Shown here: positions 33,721-43,669 of the stretch, piece after piece
Numbering within the stretch: position 1 is the stretch's first letter
Layout of the letters: each line of letters begins with the position of its first letter
Assembly (NCBI GenBank): GCA_021202895.1
Contig: JAJQCE010000005.1
Coordinates: 1-64,000, forward strand
Direction: 5' to 3'
DNA length: 64,000 bases
Source: Ruminococcus sp.
Lineage (GTDB): Bacteria; Bacillota; Clostridia; Oscillospirales; Ruminococcaceae
Position numbers and translations under genes: made by a program
The notes under the pieces: generated by a model
Told to the model about the DNA's origin: nothing
The model's database searches: none
Seen by the model: the letters and a program-made list of their open reading frames with translations, nothing else

Positions 33721-34255
33721 CGCTTTAAAAAAGCTTTTTTTCAGTAAGGACGCAAAAACCAGGCTGATTTTCATTATCGGGATTGTTGGGATTTTTTTAA
33801 TTGGATTGTCGGAAATTATTCCTGATGAGGAGGAAGCTGAAACAGAGAGCGTTCAAAGCACGGATGAGGCTTTTGACGAGGCTCAGGAGTATAAGGAGGA
33901 GCTTGAAAAGGAGCTTTGTGATATTGTTTCACAGATTCAGGGAGTGGGGAATGTCAGTGTTATGATTACTATAGGCTCAACAAGAGAATATATCTATGTT
34001 GAGCAGATTGACGAGGAGATAAATTCGCAGAGCGATCAGCTATCAAGTACAAACAAAAGTGAAATTGCTCTTGCTGACGATGGTTCTGCACAGCAGCCGA
34101 TAATCAGAAAAATTGTCGCTCCTCAGATATCAGGCGCAGTTGTGGTTTGCACCGGTGCGGACAACGCTTTGACAAAGGAGCGTGTGCTTAATGCCGTTTT
34201 AGCGGCTTTGGGAATTGAAACTAGAAAAATCAGTGTTGAAGCTGCAAAAAGCTAA
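33713..34255 (+). CDS. spoIIIAG: Stage III sporulation protein AG
   Basis: 180 residues: one membrane segment (about 17-36), an acidic linker, and a ring-building domain with IQGVGNVSVMITIGSTREYI and ISGAVVVCTGADN, as in SpoIIIAG, which builds a large ring in the intermembrane space. Overlaps spoIIIAF. Confidence 0.93.
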   Translation: MINALKKLFFSKDAKTRLIFIIGIVGIFLIGLSEIIPDEEEAETESVQSTDEAFDEAQEYKEELEKELCDIVSQIQGVGNVSVMITIGSTREYIYVEQIDEEINSQSDQLSSTNKSEIALADDGSAQQPIIRKIVAPQISGAVVVCTGADNALTKERVLNAVLAALGIETRKISVEAAKS

Positions 34256-34289
34256 AAACAATATACTAAATTTTCATGGAGGTATTTTT

Positions 34290-34847
34290 ATGAAGAAGCC
34301 AGATTTTAAAAAGCTAAGCTTTATTATCAGAAAGCGTCAGATTATGCTCGCAGGAATGACGCTGGTGCTGGGAACTGCTGTTTATGTAAACTATGCGATG
34401 AATTCTTCAGGCAGCATTAAGGCTACCGAAAAGGTTGACACTCAAAGCATAAGCTATGGCGACGCACAGCTTGTGTCGGCTCAGGAAAGCGATACGGATG
34501 AATATTTCGCACAGGCGAGGATTGACAGGTCTACCTCACGGGAGGAGGCTGTTGAAACGCTTGAAACGATAATGACAGGCGGAGATTCTACTGCTGAAGA
34601 GCAGGAAGCGGCTGCTGAAGAAGCGGCGGTTATGACAAGTCTGATAGAAAAGGAAAGCAAGATTGAAAACCTCATCAAGGCGGCAGGCTTTTCGGACTGT
34701 GTTGTTTACCTTGACGGAGAGAATGCAAACATTGTAGTTAAGACAGAGGAGGAGATGATAGCGACAGAAGCGGCGCAGATTAAGGAGATTCTTTTAAGCG
34801 AGGTGAGCGTTGAGGCGGAAAATATCAGAATTTATGATGTACAGTAA
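34290..34847 (+). CDS. spoIIIAH: Stage III sporulation protein AH
   Basis: I choose the ATG at 34290 after GGAGG; an upstream in-frame start lies in spoIIIAG. The 185-residue protein has a membrane segment (about 20-36) and a C-terminal ring-building domain (about 110-185) that pairs with SpoIIQ in the forespore membrane. An acidic/Ala-rich linker sits between. Last gene of the operon; a terminator follows. Confidence 0.93.
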   Translation: MKKPDFKKLSFIIRKRQIMLAGMTLVLGTAVYVNYAMNSSGSIKATEKVDTQSISYGDAQLVSAQESDTDEYFAQARIDRSTSREEAVETLETIMTGGDSTAEEQEAAAEEAAVMTSLIEKESKIENLIKAAGFSDCVVYLDGENANIVVKTEEEMIATEAAQIKEILLSEVSVEAENIRIYDVQ

Positions 34848-34850
34848 TAA

Positions 34851-34893
34851 AAAATCGCTGTGTGGGGATAGCTCCTTGCACGGCGATTTTTTT
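34851..34893 (+). terminator. Terminator of the spoIIIA operon
   Basis: AAAATCGC (34851-34858) pairs with GCGATTTT (34883-34890), with inner GTG/CAC pairing, followed by a T-run. Confidence 0.88.
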
Positions 34894-34935
34894 GTGTGCA
34901 AATTATTAAGAAAAAGAAAATAAATACAAAATACA

Positions 34936-34964
34936 TTGTATAATGCGTTAAAATATGCTATAAT
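34936..34964 (+). promoter_or_regulatory. Sigma-A promoter of the nusB-xseA-recN operon
   Basis: TTGTAT (34936-34941) and TATAAT (34959-34964) are separated by 17 nt, 37 nt before the nusB start. Confidence 0.7.
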
Positions 34965-35001
34965 TTTATAAGGGAGAAAATGTTCAGTAAAATTCAGGGA
35001 A

Positions 35002-35481
35002 GTGAGAGATTTGTCGGATAAAAACATCAAAGATGGTTCATTTAAATCAAAAAAGCGTAGCATAAGAGAGGGAGCTTTTCTTTTGTATTTTGAAAAGCTT
35101 TTTCGTGATGACGGTATAGATGAAATATACAGTGCGTTTGTTGAAGCGGACAGCTCAGACGGAGAGCTTGAAATAACGCAGGAATCTGTTGCGCTTGCAA
35201 AAGCTGTAGAGAGCTGCGAGAGCGAGCTTGACGAGATTATTTCACGCTTTTCAAAGAAGAGAGCTATAAGCCGAATTCCAAAAATTAACCTTGCTCTGCT
35301 CAGGCTGTCGCTTTATGAAGCGGTTTATGTAGAAAGCGTTCCTGAAAATGTAGCGATAAGCGAGGCTGTAGCGCTTGCGCAGAAGTATACCTATGACAGC
35401 GATGTTGGTTTTATAAATGGAGTTTTAGGTTCATATTCACGGTCTGAAAAGGGCGATGGTGATGATACAGAAAGCGAATAG
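35002..35481 (+). CDS. nusB: Transcription antitermination factor NusB
   Basis: RNA-binding partner of NusE (S10) in rRNA antitermination. The region from SIREGAFLLYFEKLFRDD (about 18-35) to VPENVAISEAVALAQKYTYD and FINGVLGSY is the NusB fold. The start is uncertain: GTG at 35002 (159 residues) or TTG at 35011, which has better spacing from GGGAAGTGAG. First gene of a long operon. Confidence 0.93.
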   Translation: MRDLSDKNIKDGSFKSKKRSIREGAFLLYFEKLFRDDGIDEIYSAFVEADSSDGELEITQESVALAKAVESCESELDEIISRFSKKRAISRIPKINLALLRLSLYEAVYVESVPENVAISEAVALAQKYTYDSDVGFINGVLGSYSRSEKGDGDDTESE

Positions 35482-35497
35482 GAAGGGTACAGATTAA

Positions 35498-36778
35498 ATG
35501 TCGGCGATAATCAGCGTTTCACAACTTAACAGGTACATAGCGTTAAAGCTTGGCGGAGATCTCAAGCTTAAGAGCATTACGGTAAGAGGCGAGCTTTCGG
35601 ATTTTAAGCTTCATTACAAATCGGGTCACGCATACTTTGAGCTTAAGGACGAAAGCTCTGTTATAAAGGGTGTTATGTTTTCACGTCAGGCGTCACGTTT
35701 GAATTTTACTCCTAAATCTGGGATGAGTGTGCTTTGTTCGGGAAGCATTGAGGTTTACGAGCCGAACGGAGCTTATCAGATAATTGCGACAGAGCTTATC
35801 CCTACAGGTCTTGGGGCGCAGCTTGCACAGCTTAACGCTTTAAAGGAAAGGCTTGCGGCTCAGGGCGTTTTTGCGCAGGAGCGAAAAAAAGCTTTGCCGA
35901 AGCTGCCGAGAAAAATAGCTGTTGTAACCTCCTTAGGAGCAGCCGCCTTGCAGGACGTAATCAAGATTTTAAAGCAGCGTTATCCTATAGGAGAGGTTGA
36001 GGTTTTTGCGGCGCAGGTTCAGGGCGAAAGGGCGCACATCACAATTGCGCAGGCTCTTGAAGAAGCGGACAAAAGCGGTGCGGACGTTATAATTTTAACC
36101 AGAGGCGGAGGCTCGTATATAGATCTTGCGCCGTTTAACACAGAGCAGGCAGTGCTTGCGGTAGCAAATTGCAAAACGCCGATAATAAGCGCGGTAGGGC
36201 ATGAAACGGACACTACCCTTGTAGATTATGCTGCGGACGAGCGGCAGCCTACTCCATCAGCGGCGGCTCAGTGCTGCGCTGTTGAAATTGAATCGCTGAT
36301 AAATGCGGCGGAGGATATGGACGCTAGGATATGCAGAGCTTTTGAAAATGGAATTTCAAGGAGCAAAGAGCGGCTTTTCAAGCTTGACGCAAGGGTTAAG
36401 CTTTGCTCTCCCGATTCGGGCATCAAGCGTTCACAGGACGCTTTGACGGCGATTTCAAAAAGGCTTGACTTAGCATATGTTGCGAATATTTCAAGGGGAT
36501 TTGCGGAGATTAAAAGGCTTGACGGTATAATTTATGGAGCGGCAAAGACGGCGGCTGAAAGCAGACTGGTGCAGCTTGAAAGGGCTTCGGCTCAGATTGA
36601 AGCTATGAATCCGTACAAGGTTTTGGAACGGGGATATGCGATTGCGCTTAAGGACGGCTCGGCAGTATACAGCTCTGACAGGATTAAGACAGACGACAGG
36701 CTGACGATTAGATTTAACAGATTTGATATAAGAGTAAGGGTTGAAGAAATATTTGACGAAAATAAAGGAGAGAGATAA
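35498..36778 (+). CDS. xseA: Exodeoxyribonuclease VII large subunit
   Basis: Catalytic subunit of the bidirectional single-strand exonuclease. 426 residues: OB-fold at the N terminus (about 5-100, VRGELSDFKLHYKSGHAYFE) and the catalytic core with RGGGSYIDLAPFN and SAVGHETDTTLVDYAADERQ (about 205-250), then coiled coils. The small subunit gene follows without a gap. Confidence 0.95.
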   Translation: MSAIISVSQLNRYIALKLGGDLKLKSITVRGELSDFKLHYKSGHAYFELKDESSVIKGVMFSRQASRLNFTPKSGMSVLCSGSIEVYEPNGAYQIIATELIPTGLGAQLAQLNALKERLAAQGVFAQERKKALPKLPRKIAVVTSLGAAALQDVIKILKQRYPIGEVEVFAAQVQGERAHITIAQALEEADKSGADVIILTRGGGSYIDLAPFNTEQAVLAVANCKTPIISAVGHETDTTLVDYAADERQPTPSAAAQCCAVEIESLINAAEDMDARICRAFENGISRSKERLFKLDARVKLCSPDSGIKRSQDALTAISKRLDLAYVANISRGFAEIKRLDGIIYGAAKTAAESRLVQLERASAQIEAMNPYKVLERGYAIALKDGSAVYSSDRIKTDDRLTIRFNRFDIRVRVEEIFDENKGER

Positions 36779-37000
36779 ATGAGTGAAGAATCAAACAAGG
36801 TTGTAAATTATGAAAAGTCGATGGAACGGCTTGAAGAGATAGCACAGAAGCTTGAGAGCGGAAAGCTGCCGCTTGATGAGTCGATTGAGCTTTACAAAGA
36901 GGGAAAGAAGCTTTCGGCGGACTGCAAACGTGCGCTTGAGGAGGCTCAGCTTACTGTGAAGTATTATGAGCAAGAGCAGGAGAAAAAAGTAAATGAATGA
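36779..37000 (+). CDS. xseB: Exodeoxyribonuclease VII small subunit
   Basis: 73-residue helical protein (YEKSMERLEEIAQKLESGKL then PLDESIELYKEGKKL), typical XseB. It starts directly after xseA and overlaps ispA by 8 bases. Confidence 0.94.
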   Translation: MSEESNKVVNYEKSMERLEEIAQKLESGKLPLDESIELYKEGKKLSADCKRALEEAQLTVKYYEQEQEKKVNE

Positions 37001-37883
37001 AAATTCACAGATGACGCTTGAGGTTTACTGCAAAAATATAAACGACGCTTTGAAAAGGCTTGTGCGCAACAAGCTGCCTTTGAGAGAAAGCGTATGCGAG
37101 GCTATGGAGTATTCGCTCATGGCAGGCGGAAAAAGGCTCAGACCGATTTTAATGATGGAATTTTGCAGAATGTGCGGAGGTAATGCCGCTCAGATTCTGG
37201 AGGTCGCCTGCTCAATTGAGCTTGTTCACACATTTTCGCTTATACATGATGATTTGCCCTGCATGGACGATGATGATTACCGTAGGGGCAGACCCAGCTG
37301 CCACAAGAAATTCGGCGAAGCAACTGCACTTTTGGCAGGAGATGCGCTCAACACGCTTGCGTTTGAGGTTATTTCAGATGCGGCTATGAACGAGGTAATT
37401 TCTGCAAAAAACGCAGTGATGATAAGCTCTGTGCTGTCAAAGGCGATCGGTGCTGATGGAATGATAGGTGGACAGATTATAGATATTGAGTCTGAGGGAA
37501 AGGATATTTCTCTTGAACAGCTTGAGCTTTTGCAGAGTTTTAAAACGGGAGCTTTGATTGAGGCGGCTTGCGTGATGGGCGTTATTCTTGCTGAAAAATA
37601 TCAAAAAATCACAGCGGCGGCTGAATATGCGCAGGCTTTAGGCAGAGCTTTTCAGATAGTCGATGATATTCTTGATGTCACGGGCTCTTTTGAGGAGCTT
37701 GGAAAGCCGATAGGCAGCGACAGCGAGCAGAGTAAATGCACATTTGTCACGGCTCTGGGGCTTGAGGGCGCACAGTGCGAGGCGGACAGGCTTACAGAGC
37801 AGGCGCTGCTGACGCTTAAGCAGTTTGACGACTGCGAGTTTTTGACCGATTTGACGCAGAGCCTTTTGCACAGGCGCAGCTAG
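36993..37883 (+). CDS. ispA: Farnesyl/geranyl diphosphate synthase
   Basis: Makes C15 (or C20) prenyl diphosphates from IPP and DMAPP. The 296 residues have the first Asp-rich motif HDDLPCMDDDDYRRG (about 85-100), the second DDILDVTGS, and GGKRLRP. The residue pattern before the first motif fits a short-chain FPP synthase. It lies just before dxs, which supplies the precursor pathway. Confidence 0.93.
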   Translation: MNENSQMTLEVYCKNINDALKRLVRNKLPLRESVCEAMEYSLMAGGKRLRPILMMEFCRMCGGNAAQILEVACSIELVHTFSLIHDDLPCMDDDDYRRGRPSCHKKFGEATALLAGDALNTLAFEVISDAAMNEVISAKNAVMISSVLSKAIGADGMIGGQIIDIESEGKDISLEQLELLQSFKTGALIEAACVMGVILAEKYQKITAAAEYAQALGRAFQIVDDILDVTGSFEELGKPIGSDSEQSKCTFVTALGLEGAQCEADRLTEQALLTLKQFDDCEFLTDLTQSLLHRRS

Positions 37884-37911
37884 GATAAAAATATATCAGG
37901 AGTCTTTATAA

Positions 37912-39756
37912 ATGGGTAACAAAAAATTTAATTTAGCAAAAATGAACCTGCCTGATGATTTGAGAAAGCTTTCGTTAAGCGACTGCAATTTGCTTGCGGA
38001 GCAGATAAGGAGAAGGCTTATAAAAACCGTTTCAAAAAACGGCGGACATCTAGCTTCAAATCTGGGCACGGTTGAACTTACTATAGCAATACACAGAGTT
38101 TTTAAATCCCCAGAGGATAAAATAGTATGGGACGTAGGACATCAGGCTTACACGCACAAGCTTCTTACCGACAGAGCCGAACGCTTTTCAACTATCAGAA
38201 CTGATGGCGGCATAAGCGGCTTTTTAAGACCTGACGAGTCGGAGCATGACGCATTTATAAGCGGTCACAGCTCAACATCTGTTTCAGCGGCACTTGGAAT
38301 AGCGACTGCAATGCGGCTTAAGAACGACCCTCACCATGCTGTGGCGGTGTTAGGTGACGGCGCATTTACAGGCGGAGAAATTTACGAGGGGCTTAATAAT
38401 GCGGGAAAGAGCAACGTGAGGCTTGTTATCATTATAAATTATAACGAGATGAGCATTTCGGAAAATGTGGGAGCGGTAGCGAAGTATCTTTCCACCATGC
38501 GCACTAAGGAATCCTATATGAAAACCAAGACGGCGGTGGAAAAGGTTCTCGATAAAACTCCCGTTGTCGGAAAGCCTATAAAAAACGTTGTGCGCTCGTC
38601 AAAGAATGCGTTTAAGGAAATGCTGCTTCACAGTACTATGTTTGAGGATTTAGGCTTTGAGTTTGTAGGTCCTCTTGACGGACACAATATCGCCGAGCTT
38701 GAGGCGGGACTGAAAGCGGCAAAGTCGATGGATGCTCCGACAATTGTAGTTGTAAACACAATTAAAGGACACGGCTATCCCCCTGCGGAGGCTAATCCTA
38801 ATAAATATCATGGGGTAGGCTCCTTTGAAATTTCAACGGGGAATCCTGACGTAGTGGCTGCCGACAGCTTTTCAAGCGTGTTTGGAAAAAAGCTGCTTGA
38901 TATGTCTTATGACAATGAAAAAATCTGCGCCGTTACTGCGGCTATGGAGTTTGGTACGGGCTTGCAGCATTTTCATGCCGCTCTTCCCGAACGCTTCTTT
39001 GATGTGGGAATTGCGGAGGAACACGCAGTTACATTCTGCGCAGGGCTTTCGTCTATGGGAATGATACCTGTCTTTGCAGTTTACTCTACTTTTTTGCAAA
39101 GAGGCTATGATCAGCTTCTGCATGATTTAGCGATTATGAACACTCATGCAGTGATAGGCGTTGACAGAGCAGGCATTGTCGGAGAGGACGGAGAAACCCA
39201 TCAGGGAATTTTCGATATACCTTTTTTAACTACCATTCCTAATGTGAATATATATTCGCCGTCAAGCTATTCGGAGCTTGAGGAATGCCTTGAGAGAGCA
39301 ATTAACGGCGAGGGAATATGCGCAGTTCGCTATCCGAGAGGCTCTGACAAGATAAGAGATGACGAAAAATATGTGGATTTTAAATATCAAAAAAACGGCT
39401 CAAGAGTTTTGGCTGTGACCTATGGACGGCTTTATGGAAATCTTTTGGAAGCTGAAAAAAGTGTTGAAGAGCATGGAGAGGATTTTGATATTTTAAGCCC
39501 TGTAAAGATTTTTCCGATAGATGAAAAAATAATTGAGGTAATGAAAAGCTATGACAGGGTTTTTGTATTTGAGGAATGTTATAAATACGGAAGTATGGGA
39601 GAAAAATATTCCTCATTGACGCAAAATTGTGAGTGCGTTTCGATTGACGGCTTTGTCAGACACGGCAGGATGGATAATCTGCTTGATGAGTACGGACTTA
39701 GCTCACAGAAAATGGCTGAGAGGATTTTGAATTATTTTGAAAACGACAAGACTTGA
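37912..39756 (+). CDS. dxs: 1-deoxy-D-xylulose-5-phosphate synthase
   Basis: TPP enzyme for the first step of the MEP isoprenoid pathway. 614 residues: GHLASNLGTVELTIAIHRVF, WDVGHQAYTHKLLTDR, GDGAFTGGEIYEGLNNAG, and the C-terminal GIAEEHAVTFCAGLSSMGM and DRAGIVGEDGETHQG motifs. Normal length for the family. Its last 20 bases overlap tlyA. Confidence 0.95.
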   Translation: MGNKKFNLAKMNLPDDLRKLSLSDCNLLAEQIRRRLIKTVSKNGGHLASNLGTVELTIAIHRVFKSPEDKIVWDVGHQAYTHKLLTDRAERFSTIRTDGGISGFLRPDESEHDAFISGHSSTSVSAALGIATAMRLKNDPHHAVAVLGDGAFTGGEIYEGLNNAGKSNVRLVIIINYNEMSISENVGAVAKYLSTMRTKESYMKTKTAVEKVLDKTPVVGKPIKNVVRSSKNAFKEMLLHSTMFEDLGFEFVGPLDGHNIAELEAGLKAAKSMDAPTIVVVNTIKGHGYPPAEANPNKYHGVGSFEISTGNPDVVAADSFSSVFGKKLLDMSYDNEKICAVTAAMEFGTGLQHFHAALPERFFDVGIAEEHAVTFCAGLSSMGMIPVFAVYSTFLQRGYDQLLHDLAIMNTHAVIGVDRAGIVGEDGETHQGIFDIPFLTTIPNVNIYSPSSYSELEECLERAINGEGICAVRYPRGSDKIRDDEKYVDFKYQKNGSRVLAVTYGRLYGNLLEAEKSVEEHGEDFDILSPVKIFPIDEKIIEVMKSYDRVFVFEECYKYGSMGEKYSSLTQNCECVSIDGFVRHGRMDNLLDEYGLSSQKMAERILNYFENDKT

Positions 39757-40522
39757 TGTCTTTTTAACGCAAAGCGGACTTGCTTCAAGCCGTGAAAGAG
39801 CAAGGCGGCTTATAAACGAGGGTAAGGTTTCGGTTGACGGAAACAGCAAAGTCAAGCCGTCGCTTTTGGTGAGCGGCAGTGAAAATATTGCTCTTGAAAA
39901 TGAAAAATATGTCGGCAGGGGAGCCTACAAGCTTTTAGGAGCGTTTGACGCCTTTAATATTGATGTAAGCGGCAGGATCTGTGCGGATATAGGAGCGTCT
40001 ACAGGCGGCTTTACGCAGGTTCTTCTGGAAAAGGGCGCAAAAATGGTATACGCAGTTGACGTCGGTCACGGACAGCTTGCAGAGGAGCTTTTGAAGGATA
40101 ATAGGGTCATAAACTGCGAGGGAATAAACGCCAGAAATATCAGCAAGGATTTTTTTGAGATAAAGCCTGAATTTGTTTGTTGTGACGTTTCGTTTATTTC
40201 GCTCAAAAGCGTTTTGCCCGCGGTAGCTTCAGCGGCTGAGGAGAACGCAGAGCTTGTGACGCTGATAAAGCCGCAGTTTGAGCAGTCAAAGCCTGTGCGC
40301 AACAAAAACGGCATTGTAAAGGACAAAAATATTCACGTCAGAATTGTTGAGGATATGGCTGAATTTTTTTTATCGTCAGGGCTAGCTCTGAAAGGACTTG
40401 CACCTTCTCCCATATCAGGCGGAGACGGCAACAGGGAGTATTTAGCTTATTTGAAAAAATCAGGTGTATCATCAGCGCAGATTGATTTCAAAAGCGTAGT
40501 AAACAGAGCGTTTGAACAGTAA
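39737..40522 (+). CDS. tlyA: TlyA-family rRNA 2'-O-methyltransferase
   Basis: 261 residues with an N-terminal S4 domain (RLDVFLTQSGLASSRERARR) and an FtsJ-like SAM methyltransferase domain (DIGASTGGFTQVLLEKGA, VDVGHGQLAEELL, and CDVSFISLKSVLPA). Mycobacterial TlyA modifies 16S and 23S rRNA. The start is TTG at 39737, overlapping dxs. Confidence 0.92.
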   Translation: MKTTRLDVFLTQSGLASSRERARRLINEGKVSVDGNSKVKPSLLVSGSENIALENEKYVGRGAYKLLGAFDAFNIDVSGRICADIGASTGGFTQVLLEKGAKMVYAVDVGHGQLAEELLKDNRVINCEGINARNISKDFFEIKPEFVCCDVSFISLKSVLPAVASAAEENAELVTLIKPQFEQSKPVRNKNGIVKDKNIHVRIVEDMAEFFLSSGLALKGLAPSPISGGDGNREYLAYLKKSGVSSAQIDFKSVVNRAFEQ

Positions 40523-40553
40523 AAGCAACATTTGTAAAAGTGAGGGAATTGGT

Positions 40554-41423
40554 ATGAGGGTCTTTATTTATCCTAATCTTTTAAAAACTAACAGTCTTCG
40601 CTGTGCCGAGCAGGCTTGCGGGATTCTTCTGGAAGAGGACTGCGAAATTTATATGGAGGAAAGCTACAAGGAAAGCTTCGGCGAGATGTTTTCGATAAAG
40701 TATTTCACTCTTGAAGAGTGCGTTGAAGGCTGTGACGTAATTATAGTTACAGGCGGCGACGGAACTATCTTGCGCTGTTCGTCGGCGGCAGCGAGATACG
40801 GCAAGCCGATTTTAGGAATAAACTGCGGCACTCTGGGCTTCATGGCATCGCTTGAGGCTGACGATCTGGACAAGCTCAGGCTTTTGTGCAGAGGCGAGTA
40901 TACTGTCACCGAAAGAATGAGGCTTTCGGTTAAGGTTAAGTGTGAAAGTGGAGAAGAGATTTGTGCGGACGCACTTAACGATGTGGTTTTGATAAAGGGT
41001 GAAAATTGCAGGATAGCGGATTTTGAGGTTTCAAAATCGGGGAGCATAGTTTCCTCTCTTAGAGCGGACGGAGTTATCTTTTCAACGGCGACAGGAGCTA
41101 CGGCATATTCGCTTTCGGCAGGAGGCCCTATTATTGAGCCTGACATGGAGTGTATAGAGTTTTCACAGATTTGCGCTCATTCGCTTTTCGCAAGGACGAT
41201 AGTATTTTCGCCCGATTCGCATATTTCGGTGCGGTGTCGGTTTAAGCATGACGCATACGCTTTGCTTTCGGCGGACGGAATACAGACTGCGAAAATTACC
41301 GATAGGGATATAGTGAAGATAGAGCGTTCAAAAATCACTACAAAGATAATAGACCTTACCGCAGGAAGCTTTTTCCCCACGGTAAACAGGAAGCTTATGA
41401 TTCCGCTTAAGGATACGGAATGA
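40554..41423 (+). CDS. nadK: NAD kinase
   Basis: Phosphorylates NAD to NADP. I choose the ATG at 40554 behind GAGGG; an in-frame codon at 40512 lies in tlyA. The 289 residues contain the GGDGTILRCSS motif (about 63-73), LGINCGTLGFMASLE and DGVIFSTATGATAYSLSAGG. Position between tlyA and argR is the usual Firmicutes order. Confidence 0.94.
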   Translation: MRVFIYPNLLKTNSLRCAEQACGILLEEDCEIYMEESYKESFGEMFSIKYFTLEECVEGCDVIIVTGGDGTILRCSSAAARYGKPILGINCGTLGFMASLEADDLDKLRLLCRGEYTVTERMRLSVKVKCESGEEICADALNDVVLIKGENCRIADFEVSKSGSIVSSLRADGVIFSTATGATAYSLSAGGPIIEPDMECIEFSQICAHSLFARTIVFSPDSHISVRCRFKHDAYALLSADGIQTAKITDRDIVKIERSKITTKIIDLTAGSFFPTVNRKLMIPLKDTE

Positions 41424-41447
41424 ATAGATGAACCAAGGAGCAGTGAA

Positions 41448-41927
41448 ATGAAAAACAAGCGTCAGGAGAAGATAATTCAGCTTTGCCTGAATGAAGATAT
41501 TCAGACTCAGGAGGAGCTTTGCTCTAAGCTTGCCGCCGCAGGCTTTGAAGTAACGCAGGCTACTGTTTCAAGAGATATAAAGGAGCTTGCGCTTATAAAG
41601 GTAAAGGACGCTTCGGATAAGACGAAATATTCAGTACCGCAGCTTAAGCGTGAGGCTATAGGCGAGGACGGAGCGCAAAGGCTCACGATAATTTCAGACA
41701 GCGTAAACGATGTTGATTGCGCACAAAACACCGTTGTGGTAAAATGTACGGCGGGAATGGCGCAGGCGGTCTGCACAAAGCTGGATTCTCTCAACATTCA
41801 CAATGCAGTAGGAACTATTGCAGGCGACGACACTATATTTGTTCTTATGCGAACCGAAAGGGATGCGCAGCGTCTAGTAAAGGAGCTTGAAACTATAATC
41901 AAAGGCACAAGCGGGGCGGTGAAATAA
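41448..41927 (+). CDS. argR: Arginine repressor
   Basis: 159 residues: N-terminal winged helix (about 1-70: EKIIQLCLNEDIQTQEELCS; TQATVSRDIKELALIKV) and C-terminal arginine-binding oligomerisation domain with GTIAGDDTIFVL. In Bacillus and Clostridia this gene sits before recN, as here; its stop overlaps the recN start. Confidence 0.94.
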   Translation: MKNKRQEKIIQLCLNEDIQTQEELCSKLAAAGFEVTQATVSRDIKELALIKVKDASDKTKYSVPQLKREAIGEDGAQRLTIISDSVNDVDCAQNTVVVKCTAGMAQAVCTKLDSLNIHNAVGTIAGDDTIFVLMRTERDAQRLVKELETIIKGTSGAVK

Positions 41928-43597
41928 TGCTTGAGGAAATTTATATTGAGAATCTGGCGGTTATTGAAAAGGTATGCGTTTCGTTTACAGACAATCTGAA
42001 TGTTTTTACAGGTGAAACTGGAGCTGGAAAATCAATTCTTATAAACGGAATAAATTCGCTTCTGGGTCAGCGTGTTACAAAGGATTTAGTGCGTACAGGT
42101 GCTAAGAAAGCAGTAATTTCAGGCTGCTTTTCGGCTCTTAATTCACAGTGCCTTGAAAAGCTTGACGAGTTAGGGATTGAGCCTGACGATGGTAAGCTTT
42201 ATTTTACAAGGGAAATACGCTCGGACGGCGGCAGCAGCGCACGTATAAATTCCCGACCTGTGAACATATCTGCTATGCGTGAAATCGGCGAGCTTCTTGT
42301 CACTATTCACGGGCAGCATGACAATCAGATACTTCTTTCTCCCGAAAAGCATATTGACATCCTTGACAGCTATGCGGACGCAGAAAATATGGTTGAGCAG
42401 TACCGTGCGCTTTTTCATCAGCTTCAGGCACTTTCAAGGAAAATAAGCGCAAGAAAAAAGGAAATGCAGGGCAGACAGCAAAGGTTAGAGCAGCTTTCTC
42501 TGATTATCGAGGAGCTTGAAAAGCTTGACGCAAAGCCTGATGAGGACGAGAAAATTGACGAGGAGCTTTCGGTTATAAAGAATGCGGTTTTTCTTTCTCA
42601 GGCGGCTTATGAAAGCATGGTAATTCTGCGAGGAGACGAGGACTCAGGCGGTGCGGATGAGATTGTAGCTAACGCTATGAAAAAGCTTGAAGCTTCAACG
42701 GATATAATGAAAGACCTTGCCGTTTTGTACGACAGGCTTTCCTCTGTACAGATTGAAATAGAGGATATAGCAGGCGATTTGTCATCGCTTATAGACAAGC
42801 TTGACGCCGACCCTAAACGTTTTGAGCAGCTTAACGTTCGCTCAAAGGAGCTTGAAAATGCAAAGATGAAATACGGACCGACGCTTGACGATGTAATTAA
42901 GACTCTTAAAAGCGCTAGGGAAGAATATTCAGAGCTTGACGGCGGTGAGGAAAGTATTTCACAAATGATTTCGCAGCAAGCAGAGCTGCTTAAACAGGTT
43001 TCTCTCGAGGCGGCGAAGCTTTCAAAATTTAGAGGAGAAGCGGCAGAGAGATTTGAAAATCAGGTGGCTAAAGAGCTTGAATTTCTAAATATGCCGAAGG
43101 TGAAAATTGTCGTAAAGATAACGCAGGGAAAGCTCACTCAAAACGGCATGGACAGCGTGGAATTTTTAATATCGGCGAATGTCGGAGAGGAGCCTAAGCC
43201 TATTGCGAAAATCGCTTCGGGCGGCGAGCTTTCAAGGATCATGCTTGCGCTCAAGAGTGTTATAGCCGACAAGGACAGCGTTGACACGCTCATTTTTGAC
43301 GAAATAGACACAGGCGTGAGCGGACGTGCTGCGCAAAAAATCGGTATGAAGCTTAAGAGTATTTCAAAGTATCGGCAGGTGCTGTGCGTTACTCATCTTT
43401 CACAGATGGCGGTTATGGCGGATAATCATTTGCTGATTGAAAAGAGAGTTGAGGGAAATCGCACCTTGACAGAGATAACAAGCCTTGACTTTGAGCAGCG
43501 CAAGCGTGAGATTGCAAGAATTATCGGCGGCAGCTCAATTACAGAGCTTATGCTGAAAAACGCAGAGGAGCTTTTGAAAGAGGCTCAGTCGCTTTAG
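41927..43597 (+). CDS. recN: DNA repair protein RecN
   Basis: SMC-like ATPase for double-strand break repair. 556 residues: Walker A FTGETGAGKSILINGINSLL (about 25-44), long coiled coils, ABC signature IASGGELSRIMLALKSV (about 428-444), and Walker B LIFDEIDTGVSGRAAQKIG. Normal length. End of the nusB-recN operon. Confidence 0.95.
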   Translation: MLEEIYIENLAVIEKVCVSFTDNLNVFTGETGAGKSILINGINSLLGQRVTKDLVRTGAKKAVISGCFSALNSQCLEKLDELGIEPDDGKLYFTREIRSDGGSSARINSRPVNISAMREIGELLVTIHGQHDNQILLSPEKHIDILDSYADAENMVEQYRALFHQLQALSRKISARKKEMQGRQQRLEQLSLIIEELEKLDAKPDEDEKIDEELSVIKNAVFLSQAAYESMVILRGDEDSGGADEIVANAMKKLEASTDIMKDLAVLYDRLSSVQIEIEDIAGDLSSLIDKLDADPKRFEQLNVRSKELENAKMKYGPTLDDVIKTLKSAREEYSELDGGEESISQMISQQAELLKQVSLEAAKLSKFRGEAAERFENQVAKELEFLNMPKVKIVVKITQGKLTQNGMDSVEFLISANVGEEPKPIAKIASGGELSRIMLALKSVIADKDSVDTLIFDEIDTGVSGRAAQKIGMKLKSISKYRQVLCVTHLSQMAVMADNHLLIEKRVEGNRTLTEITSLDFEQRKREIARIIGGSSITELMLKNAEELLKEAQSL

Positions 43598-43669
43598 ATG
43601 ATAAAATAAGTGAAAAAGGGCAGAATATTTTTATGCGAAAAGCATAATACAAATTACAGGAGATTTTTT